A stretch of 36,299 bases of DNA from Gemmatimonadota bacterium (GTDB lineage: Bacteria; Gemmatimonadota; Gemmatimonadetes; Longimicrobiales; Gaopeijiaceae): assembly GCA_016209885.1 (NCBI GenBank), contig JACQVF010000046.1, positions 1-36,299 on the forward strand. Reading direction: 5' to 3'. Each line of letters begins with the position of its first letter. The stretch's first letter is position 1. The notes beneath the pieces were generated by a model that saw only the letters and a list, made by a program, of their open reading frames with translations, was not told the origin of the DNA and did no database searches. A program made the position numbers and the translations under genes. Shown piece after piece: positions 29,967 to 36,299 of this stretch.

Positions 29967-30950
29967 CTACGCTCCCCCCGCTCCCCCGCCCGGGCCCGAA
30001 CCTCCCACCGCCTCACCGGCCGCCACATCGGCACCCGCACGCCCTGCGACGGCGGCCTCCCACCCCTCGGGATCCGCCACCATCCCCATGGCGTGGTAGC
30101 CCTTGTCCACATACACGGTGGCACCCGTAATCCCAGCCGCCAGCGGCGAACACAGGAATGCCGCCGTATGCCCTACGTCCGCCGCCGTGTTCACCTCGGG
30201 AAGCGCAGCGTTCCGCCGGTAGTACTCGATCATGCGGTCGATCATCCCGATGGCCTTCGCCGCCCGGCTCGCCAGCGGCCCGGCGCTGATCGTGTTCACA
30301 CGGACCGCGAAGCGGCGGCCCGCCTCGAAGGCGAGCACGCGCGTGTCGCTCTCCAGCGCCGCCTTTGCCGAGCTCATGCCACCCCCATACCCGGGAATCA
30401 CCCGCTCGGAAGCGAGATAGGTCAGGGAGAGCACCGCACCGCCCGGACGCATGAGCGGACCCAGGCGCTGCACGAGCGCGACGAACGAATACGCGCTCGC
30501 ACTCAGCGCCGCGAGGTACCCGCTCCGGCTCGTGTCGATCAGCGGTTTGTGCACCTCCGGACTATTCGCCAGCGAGTGCACGACGATGTCCAGGCACCGC
30601 TCCCCGAAGTCACGCACCAGCACGGCCGCAACCTCCTGGACCGTGTAGCCCGAGACCTCCCGGTAGCGGCGATCCTCGCGCACCTCCAGCGGCACGTCGT
30701 TGGGCATATCGAACGCCGCGTCCAGCGGGTAGATCTTCTCGATCTCGAATTCGCCGCCGCCCGGAAGGGAGCGGTCCAGCTTCCCGCGCTCGAGGCTGCG
30801 CTGGAAAATGGAGAGCACCGGCGGCCACGTGCCCACGCAGATGGACGCGCCCGCCTGCGCCAGCGCTCGCGCGATCGCCCAGCCGTAGCCCCGGTCGTCG
30901 CCCACGCCCGCCACGAATGCACGCTTGCCCCTCAGATCGATGGGAAGCAT
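29967..30950 (-). CDS. fabI: Enoyl-[acyl-carrier-protein] reductase, plant/chlamydial type
   Basis: The protein has 327 residues. The Rossmann start [20 protein letters not shown] and the catalytic Tyr188 and Lys196 in [16 protein letters not shown] are seen. The long substrate insert near residues 60-100 ([20 protein letters not shown]) matches plastid and chlamydial reductases rather than E. coli FabI, including the Tyr-x7-Lys spacing. It reduces trans-2-enoyl-ACP with NADH in the last step of fatty-acid elongation. The last 35 residues are Gly/Ala-rich and unlike the family. ATG 30950 has GGAG directly before it; the frame upstream is Arg/Cys-rich noise. Confidence 0.94.
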   Translation of the reverse strand: MLPIDLRGKRAFVAGVGDDRGYGWAIARALAQAGASICVGTWPPVLSIFQRSLERGKLDRSLPGGGEFEIEKIYPLDAAFDMPNDVPLEVREDRRYREVSGYTVQEVAAVLVRDFGERCLDIVVHSLANSPEVHKPLIDTSRSGYLAALSASAYSFVALVQRLGPLMRPGGAVLSLTYLASERVIPGYGGGMSSAKAALESDTRVLAFEAGRRFAVRVNTISAGPLASRAAKAIGMIDRMIEYYRRNAALPEVNTAADVGHTAAFLCSPLAAGITGATVYVDKGYHAMGMVADPEGWEAAVAGRAGADVAAGEAVGGSGPGGGAGGA

Positions 30951-31499
30951 CTCCGTTCCAACCCCCTTCCGCTTCCGTAACCCCTGACCTGCCGAACACT
31001 TACGCCATGCACACCATGTGCCGGATCGAACCACCGTCGCGGAACGAGCCCGCGCACGACGCTCGCCGCAAGCCCGTGGCAGTTTACCCGGCGCCGCGCC
31101 ACCTCTGCAAGAACAAGGCGGCACGCCTCATGCCCGCGCCCGCTCCGGCGCGCGCCGGGCGAACCCGAACCTACGTGCCCGTTCCCTCGCTCGCCTTGGG
31201 TGAACACGAAGCCCTCCGGCGCGGCGCGCGGGGCGACTTCCGCCCCCTCTTGAAGTCTGGCGCTGTCGGCGGCCAGGGCCGCTTCCCCAGGCGAATCTGT
31301 AACATTTTATTGCGGATTCTATGGATCTGTTACAGTATATGCCAGTATGGAACGAAATGTTACGGATCTGGATACGGACGTCGGAGGCAGTGTAGCCAGT
31401 ATCTATGTGACCCACAACATGTTACAGACTAATTCCGTGCTGGCACGGCCTTTGCTCCGAGACTCTCACCGAAGGGTTCCACTTTGCCGGGAGGCACCC
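30951..31499. other. Long divergent intergenic region with AT-rich right half
   Basis: The 549 bases separate fabI (-) from the lipoprotein gene (+). The left 330 bases are GC-rich with no convincing gene. The right part (about 31290-31440) is conspicuously AT-rich and carries four TGTTAC/GTAACA motifs. A + strand frame from ATG 31347 is in phase with the lipoprotein gene but lacks a ribosome site and would bury its signal sequence. Confidence 0.6.
31297..31427. promoter_or_regulatory. Array of TGTTAC motifs, possible operator sites
   Basis: CTGTAAC (31297-31303, inverted), TGTTACAG (31328-31335), TGTTACGG (31358-31365) and TGTTACAG (31420-31427) lie in an AT-rich stretch upstream of the lipoprotein/TPR/AAA+ cassette. 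The first three are 29 to 30 bases apart, close to three helix turns. GGATCTG also recurs beside two of them. I cannot name the regulator or a clear promoter. Confidence 0.4.
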
Positions 31500-32078
31500 A
31501 TGAGAGCGGCGCGAGCGACGGCGGCGGGCATCGTTCTGGCGCTTGGGGGGTTGGTGTGGGCTTGCGGGGAGCGAGCGGGTCCAGTGGAGCCGCCGCCGTT
31601 CGCGCCGTCGCTCGAGGGGCCGGCCTTCGTGCATGTTTCGGGCGAGGCGCTGAAGGTGCTGAAGCGCAAGGTGCCGCTCGCAGAGACGGTGGAGGAGACG
31701 CAGAGGATCGGAGCCGACGGTGGCACGATCGAGCTGGCGGGTGCGGGGATCGCGCTGACGGTTCCGGCGGGGGCCCTCAAGGGTGCTGACGACGGCGAAG
31801 TGGAGGTCACGGTGCGTGCACCTGCCGGCTCCGATGTGGTGTTCGAGTTCGGGCCTCACGGGACCGTGTTCAGGAAGCCGGTGAAGCTGGAGATCGATCT
31901 CTCGGACACGGAGGCGGCGGGCAATCGTTCGGCACTGGCACGGCTCATCGCGGTCTACTACGAGGCGGTGGCTGCCGCGGGGTACCGCGGCTCGGAGACG
32001 GTTCGGGTGGAGGTGAGCGGGCATCGTCTCAAGGTCTATCTGAAGCACTTCTCCGGTTATCTGATCGCCATGGGGTGA
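31500..32078 (+). CDS. ZU5-like domain lipoprotein
   Basis: The protein has 192 residues. ATG 31500 with GGGAGG at 31489-31494 gives a lipoprotein signal ending GGLVWAC (Cys22). After a linker, a ZU5-like beta domain is seen: IGADGGTIELAGAGIALTVP, then AGALKGADDGEVEVTVRAPA and FGPHGTVFRKPVKLEIDLS, ending VYLKHFSGYLIAMG. ZU5 modules mediate protein contacts. It heads a same-strand cassette with a TPR protein, an AAA+ activator and a TPR-HD-GYP protein, and may be the envelope-exposed component. That role is inferred. Confidence 0.8.
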   Translation: MRAARATAAGIVLALGGLVWACGERAGPVEPPPFAPSLEGPAFVHVSGEALKVLKRKVPLAETVEETQRIGADGGTIELAGAGIALTVPAGALKGADDGEVEVTVRAPAGSDVVFEFGPHGTVFRKPVKLEIDLSDTEAAGNRSALARLIAVYYEAVAAAGYRGSETVRVEVSGHRLKVYLKHFSGYLIAMG

Positions 32079-32091
32079 GTCGGCCATGGCT

Positions 32092-32115
32092 GGGCAGTGG
32101 CAGGGGCAGTGGCAG
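32092..32115. repeat. Tandem duplication of a 12-bp unit
   Basis: gggcagtggcag occurs twice in succession between the lipoprotein stop and the TPR gene. Probably replication slippage; no function evident. Confidence 0.85.
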
Positions 32116-32186
32116 GGACTGAACGAAACGACGGAGCCGATTTGATGAAGCCGGCAGTGGGCCACGCGGACGGCGGGAGAAACCCC

Positions 32187-33215
32187 ATGGACGAGCGTCT
32201 CGAGGAGGCGCGGCGGCTGGCTGGCGTGGGGAGCGCCGAGGAGCAGCGCGGCAGGCCGGAGGAGGCGCTGGCGTGTTATGCCAGGGCACTGGCGCTGCTG
32301 GACGGTATGGAGGCGACGGAGCTCCGTGCGGACGTGCTCCGCTGGATGGGACGGATCCGCGCGGGGTCGGGGGAGGCGGGGCGCGCAGAGCAGCTCTTCA
32401 GCGAGAGCCTCACTATGGCGGAGGCGCTGGGATACGAGGCCGGGAGGGCGCACGCGCTGAACTGTCTGGCCACAGTGGCACACCGGCGCGGCGAGCTGCG
32501 GAAGGCGGTGGGGCTCTACCGGCAGGCCGCGCGCCTGGCGGCGCAGGCGGGGGAATACCGGCTGTCGGGCATGGTGGAGCAGAACCTGGGGGTCCTGGCG
32601 AACATGCGTGGGGACCTGGACGGCGCGCTGGTGCGTTACCGCGCGAGCCTCCGGGCATTCGAGGAGGCAGCGGATGCCGAGGGCGTCTCGTGGGTGCTGA
32701 ACAACCTGGGGATGCTCCACACCGATCTCGGGCAGTTCGAGGAGGCGGAGCGGGCGTTCGCGCGGGGCCTCGAGATCGCGCGGGCGCGAGGCGATCTGCC
32801 CATGGAGGGGCTCCTCGAGCAGAACCGCACGGAGATGTACGTGGCCCGGGGCTGGTTCGATGCGGCCGCGGGCACGTGTGCGCGCGCCCTCGCCATTGCG
32901 GAGCAGCGGGCGGATCCGCAGCGGCGTGCGGATGCCCTGAAGTTCTGGGGGATGATCGCGCGTCATCGGGGCGACACCGAGGCGGCGCTCACGGCGCTGG
33001 AGGAGGCGCATCGTCTGGCTGTGCAGGCGGAGGATGCGCTGCTGCGCGCGGAGGTGCTGCGCGAGCTGGGCTCCGTGCGGGCGCTCGAGGGGGAGGCGGA
33101 ACGGGCGCGGGCGCTGTGGGAGGAGGCGCTCGAGGCCTTCCGCCGCCTGGGCGCGGCGCTCGACGCGCGGGACGTGGAGGAGCGCCTGGAGGGCCTGGCT
33201 GCGCGGGCTCCCTAG
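32187..33215 (+). CDS. TPR-repeat protein, paralogue of the HD-GYP TPR half
   Basis: The protein has 342 residues made almost entirely of TPR-type helical repeats (QNLGVLANMRGDLDGALVRY, LNNLGMLHTDLGQFEEAERA and others). ATG 32187 is chosen because GGGAG lies seven bases upstream; ATG 32145 has no site. There is no signal peptide, so it is cytoplasmic. Its repeats align along their length with residues about 130-345 of the TPR-HD-GYP protein two genes downstream (shared LNNLGML-x-TDLG and NRTE-x-x-x-AR motifs). Duplication within the cassette is the simplest explanation. It probably docks partners such as the AAA+ activator between them. Confidence 0.87.
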   Translation: MDERLEEARRLAGVGSAEEQRGRPEEALACYARALALLDGMEATELRADVLRWMGRIRAGSGEAGRAEQLFSESLTMAEALGYEAGRAHALNCLATVAHRRGELRKAVGLYRQAARLAAQAGEYRLSGMVEQNLGVLANMRGDLDGALVRYRASLRAFEEAADAEGVSWVLNNLGMLHTDLGQFEEAERAFARGLEIARARGDLPMEGLLEQNRTEMYVARGWFDAAAGTCARALAIAEQRADPQRRADALKFWGMIARHRGDTEAALTALEEAHRLAVQAEDALLRAEVLRELGSVRALEGEAERARALWEEALEAFRRLGAALDARDVEERLEGLAARAP

Positions 33216-33326
33216 AGAGAGACGGCGCATCGTCCGGCCTCCTTCTGGCGGCGCGTCCGGCGCCCTGGGATGCGCCAGACGCGCCCGATTCGTTGTGGAC
33301 TGGACTCCTGAGGTGCGGCGTCTCGC

Positions 33327-34397
33327 GTGAGCTATCACCTGGCTTCCACAGACCGACCGCAGGCGGTAGCGGCGACGGAGCCGTCGCCGGCGGAGTTCGC
33401 CTTCCGGAGCATCGTGGGCCAAAGCCGACCGCTGCGCGACGCCATTGAGCTGGCGCACAAGGTGGCGGCCCGCCGGATGACCACGGTGCTCCTGGTGGGC
33501 GAGACGGGGACGGGCAAGGAGCTATTCGCACGCGGTATCCACTACGCGGGCCCCACGCCCGGCGAGCCATTCGTGGCCGTGAACTGCGCCGCGATCCCCG
33601 AGTCACTCCTCGAGTCCGAGCTGTTCGGCCACGAGCGAGGCGCCTTCACGGATGCCCGGGGGCGGAAGCGGGGGCTTCTGGAGCTGGCGGGTGCCGGCAC
33701 CCTGTTCCTGGACGAGGTCGGCGAGCTGCCGCCTAACCTGCAGCCGAAGCTCCTGCGCGTGCTCGAGGAGCGCCGGGTCCGCCGGTTGGGCGGCGTGGAG
33801 GAAATCGAGATTGGCTGCCGGGTCATCGCCGGCACGAACGAGCCCCTGGAGGACGCGGTGGCGGACGGCCGGTTCCGCGATGACCTGTTCTACCGCCTAA
33901 ACGTCTTCCGCCTGGTCCTTCCTCCGCTGCGCGCACGGGAAGGCGACATGGAGATTCTGGCCCAGCATTTCCTAACCCAGGTCGCCCAGGAGCAGGGGAT
34001 CGAGCCGAAGCGCATCGCCCCGGAGGCCATGGCGATCCTGCGCGCCCACCCCTGGCCGGGCAACGTGCGCGAGCTGAAGAACGTCATCGAGCGGGCTGCG
34101 ATCCTGAGTGAGGGGGACGAGATCCGGGAGGAGCACATCCGGGTCCAGGACCGCCGCCCGCTCCCTCCTCACGTTCCCGATCTTCCCGCGGCAGGCGCGG
34201 GGGAGATCCACGTCCTCGAGAGAGGCCGGTCGCTGGCGGAGATCGAGCGCGAGGCCATCGCGCTCACGCTGCGGTTCACGCGTGGGAACCGCAGCGCCGC
34301 CGCCCGCATCCTCGGCATCTCGCGGCCCACTCTGCTTCGCAAGCTGCGCCGCTACGGGATCGAGGCCGGAATCGCCGCGGAGGAACGCGGGCCGTGA
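33327..34397 (+). CDS. Sigma-54-type AAA+ transcriptional activator without sensor domain
   Basis: The protein has 356 residues. About 28 N-terminal residues precede the AAA+ domain. Walker A GETGTGKE is at 58-65, the sigma-54 contact loop reads GAFTDA (105-110) instead of GAFTGA, Walker B is LFLDEVGEL, and an arginine-finger segment GRFRDDLFYRL is present. A Fis-type helix-turn-helix is at 320-343 (NRSAAARILGISRPTLLRKL). With no receiver, GAF or PAS domain it resembles PspF, whose activity is set by a separate protein; the flanking TPR proteins are candidates. The Gly-to-Asp loop change may alter sigma-54 use. GTG 33327 has only a distant GAGGTG. Its stop overlaps the next GTG start. Confidence 0.93.
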   Translation: MSYHLASTDRPQAVAATEPSPAEFAFRSIVGQSRPLRDAIELAHKVAARRMTTVLLVGETGTGKELFARGIHYAGPTPGEPFVAVNCAAIPESLLESELFGHERGAFTDARGRKRGLLELAGAGTLFLDEVGELPPNLQPKLLRVLEERRVRRLGGVEEIEIGCRVIAGTNEPLEDAVADGRFRDDLFYRLNVFRLVLPPLRAREGDMEILAQHFLTQVAQEQGIEPKRIAPEAMAILRAHPWPGNVRELKNVIERAAILSEGDEIREEHIRVQDRRPLPPHVPDLPAAGAGEIHVLERGRSLAEIEREAIALTLRFTRGNRSAAARILGISRPTLLRKLRRYGIEAGIAAEERGP

Positions 34398-36091
34398 GGG
34401 CGATCCCTGGCGGCGCCGTCTCGCTCCCCCCGCCCCTCGACGCGCTACTCGAAGAGGCACGCACCTCCGAGCGCCAGGGCCGCCGTGAGGTGGCGCGCCG
34501 TCGCTACGAGGCGGTGCTCCACCGCCTTGACCACTCCTCGCAGGGACCCACCGCCGCTGCGCTTCTCCGTTGGATCGGGCGCACCTACGTGGACGACGCC
34601 GACCTGGATGCGGCGCTCGACTGCTTCCAGGCGGCGCTGGCCGTGGCGGAGGCGACCGGCGACCTCTCGGGCCGCGCGAACACCATCAACTGCATCGCCG
34701 CCGTGTTCCTCCGGCGTGGCCTCCTGGATCGCGCGGAGACGTCGTACCTGCGGGCGCGAGCGGGCGCCGAGGCGGCAGGTGACGCTGAGCTCGTGGCGAT
34801 GACCGAGCACAACTTGGGTACCATCGCGACCATCCGCGGCAACCTCATCGGTGCGCTCGAGCACTACCGCCGCAGCCTGGAGACCTACCGCGCCCTCGGG
34901 AGCTCCGAGCGGATCGCCGCCCTCCTCAACAACCTGGGCATGCTTTACACCGACCTGGGCCGCTGGCACGAGGCCGGCCGCACCTACGCGGAGGCGCTCC
35001 ACATTGCCGGCGTCATCGGCGACATGAGCACCCAGATCATGGTGGAGGTCAACCGCACGGAGCTGTGGATCGCCCGACGGGACTTCGTTCGCGCCCGCGA
35101 ATCCTGCGACGCGGCCCTCGAACTGGCGCGCCAGGCCGGCGACGAGCGACCCCTGGGCGACATCTACAAGCACTACGGCGTGATCTTCCGAGAGTCCGGG
35201 AAGCTGCGGCTCGCCGACGAACACCTCGCCCGCGCCGCACGCTTCGCCGAGGAGCGCGAAGACATGCTCCTGGCCGCCGAGACGGCCCGCGAGCAGGCGG
35301 AGGTCCACCGCCGCGAGGAGCGCAACCGCGATACGCTCCAGTGCCTGAACCGCGCGCACAGGCTGTTCTCCGAACTCCGGGCGCAGAGGGATCTGGCCGA
35401 TGTGGACCGGCGCGTCGCCCGCCTCGAGCAGACATACCTGGAGATCGTGTGCCGCTGGAGCGAGTCTATCGAGTCGAAGGACCGCTACACCAAGGGCCAC
35501 TGCGAGCGCGTCGCGGACTACGCCTGCGCCCTCGCCCGCGCCGCAGGCTTGGAAGAGAGCACGCTCATCTGGTTTCGCATGGGCGCGCTCCTCCACGACG
35601 TGGGCAAGGTGGTCGTCCCCTCGGAGATCCTGAACAAGCCGGGCCGCCTGACGGACGAGGAGCGCCGGATCATGGAGCGCCACACGGTGGCGGGGGTCGA
35701 GCTCCTGGCCGGCATCGAGTTCCCCTGGGACATTCGCCCCATGCTGCGGCACCATCATGAGCGCTGGGACGGCACCGGGTATCCGGATGGCCTCGCCGGC
35801 GAGGAGATTCCGTTGGCGGCCCGCGTCCTCTGCGTGGCCGACGTCTACGACGCCCTGACTACCCGGCGTAGCTATCGGCCTGCCTATCCTCCGGAGCTGG
35901 CGCTGGAGCTCATGGGGGACGAGGCGGGTCACATGTTCGACCCCGATCTCTTCCGGCGTTTCAAGGTCATGTGGGCGGCAAAGGAGGCGAGGGCGCTGCG
36001 GGCGACTGCGCCTCTTCTCGCTACTACGCAGAAACGGGGTCGTTCCCAGGCGCCCTTTGCCGCCGTGTACCGAAGCGCCGCTCGCGCATGA
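34394..36091 (+). CDS. TPR-HD-GYP cyclic-di-GMP phosphodiesterase
   Basis: The protein has 565 residues. TPR repeats fill about 15-345 (INCIAAVFLRRGLLDRAETS, LLNNLGMLYTDLGRWHEAGR). A complete HD-GYP domain follows: GHCERVADYA (His369), LLHDVGKVVVP (His401, Asp402), ERHTVAG (His430) and HHHERWDGTGYPDG (453-466). It should hydrolyse c-di-GMP in the cytoplasm, with activity or location set by the TPR half. GTG 34394 overlaps the AAA+ gene stop (GTGA), so the two are coupled; control of a transcription activator by second-messenger turnover is a reasonable inference. After about residue 535 the tail is unconserved. Confidence 0.94.
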   Translation: MRAIPGGAVSLPPPLDALLEEARTSERQGRREVARRRYEAVLHRLDHSSQGPTAAALLRWIGRTYVDDADLDAALDCFQAALAVAEATGDLSGRANTINCIAAVFLRRGLLDRAETSYLRARAGAEAAGDAELVAMTEHNLGTIATIRGNLIGALEHYRRSLETYRALGSSERIAALLNNLGMLYTDLGRWHEAGRTYAEALHIAGVIGDMSTQIMVEVNRTELWIARRDFVRARESCDAALELARQAGDERPLGDIYKHYGVIFRESGKLRLADEHLARAARFAEEREDMLLAAETAREQAEVHRREERNRDTLQCLNRAHRLFSELRAQRDLADVDRRVARLEQTYLEIVCRWSESIESKDRYTKGHCERVADYACALARAAGLEESTLIWFRMGALLHDVGKVVVPSEILNKPGRLTDEERRIMERHTVAGVELLAGIEFPWDIRPMLRHHHERWDGTGYPDGLAGEEIPLAARVLCVADVYDALTTRRSYRPAYPPELALELMGDEAGHMFDPDLFRRFKVMWAAKEARALRATAPLLATTQKRGRSQAPFAAVYRSAARA

Positions 36092-36299
36092 AGGGGCGGG
36101 CGAGCGCCAGCGCGTCGAACCTGCCGACGCCCACGACGAAGGCACGCTTTCCCCTCATTGTACTGGTGCCGCCGGAAAATAGCGCGCCTCAAGGCGTCCC
36201 AGGACAGCCGGCGCAGTCGCGCACTCTCCGCCTGGCGCTGTTGAGCGAGAAGCACAGCAGTGATGCCCGCCAGAGCCAACCCAACCCAAGGCGCGCGAG
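36092..36299. other. Right-edge region: no supported gene, FabI-like start fragment on minus strand
   Basis: On the minus strand ATG 36158 begins MRGKRAFVVGVG, matching 10 of 12 residues of the start of FabI ([12 protein letters not shown] at 30933-30898) before diverging. A second minus frame enters from the edge with a hydrophobic run (LALAGITAVLLAQQRQA) and could be the end of a gene lying outside. Neither is long enough to call. Confidence 0.3.

Noticed and set aside
31347..31499. Upstream extension of the lipoprotein gene
   Set aside because: It is in frame, but it lacks a ribosome site and would bury the lipoprotein signal that begins at 31500.
35929..36279. Minus-strand ORF starting LALAGITAVLL
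   Set aside because: It overlaps the HD-GYP gene by about 160 bases on the opposite strand and loses protein-like composition; the real gene, if any, lies outside the window.

Overview
This window is a GC-rich chromosome segment (one 60-base coding line I counted near 4440 is 68% G+C) from a Gram-negative bacterium. Support for a diderm comes from lipoprotein signal sequences, a signal-bearing outer-membrane beta-barrel candidate and CsgG-type proteins. The gene mix (CHASE2 cyclase, FecR, several HD-GYP proteins, metacaspase, plant/chlamydial-type FabI, swivel-aconitase fusion, PrcB-like lipoprotein) fits Gemmatimonadota or a similar soil/sediment phylum. I cannot prove the taxon from sequence alone.

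Layout. 1-4577 (+): a three-gene signalling operon of CHASE2 adenylate cyclase (cut by the left edge), FecR/TPR exported protein and GAF-HD-GYP phosphodiesterase. 4577-6360: a small AT-richer island bounded by two near-identical 115-bp copies of the 3' end of the HD-GYP gene. It carries a decayed phage-terminase-like fragment, a promoter with an operator-like repeat, an unknown 139-residue gene and a stand-alone JAMM (deubiquitinase-fold) protein. 6384-8872 (-): CsgG/TPR protein coupled to an exported metacaspase with an EF-hand-like loop. 9060-11581 (+): TPR/CsgG-like lipoprotein coupled to a putative beta-barrel. 11895-12116 (+): a selenoprotein W-like (Rdx) gene with an in-frame TGA in a CXXU motif and a bSECIS-like hairpin; standard gene callers would miss it. 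12159-13259 (+): phosphofructokinase.

13557-21114 (-): cyclase-family (kynurenine formamidase-like) lipoprotein, PIG-L deacetylase, then an iron-type ABC transporter (binding protein, ATPase, fused permease), the last four linked closely. 21371-24366 (+): swivel-aconitase fusion and PrcB-like lipoprotein. 24400-25422 (-): ornithine cyclodeaminase/mu-crystallin-like enzyme. 25548-25784 (-): tRNA-Val(CAC) and tRNA-Glu(CTC) with an upstream promoter. 26064-29912 (-): DUF2157-like membrane protein, class III aminotransferase, lipase and HAD phosphatase, all with 3- to 4-base stop/start overlaps. 29967-30950 (-): FabI.

31500-36091 (+): ZU5-like lipoprotein, TPR protein, sigma-54-type AAA+ activator lacking a sensor domain, and a TPR-HD-GYP protein whose TPR half is a paralogue of the separate TPR protein. 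This looks like a self-contained signalling cassette preceded by an AT-rich region with repeated TGTTAC motifs.

The strongest unusual signals are the selenoprotein W gene and the direct-repeat-flanked JAMM island.
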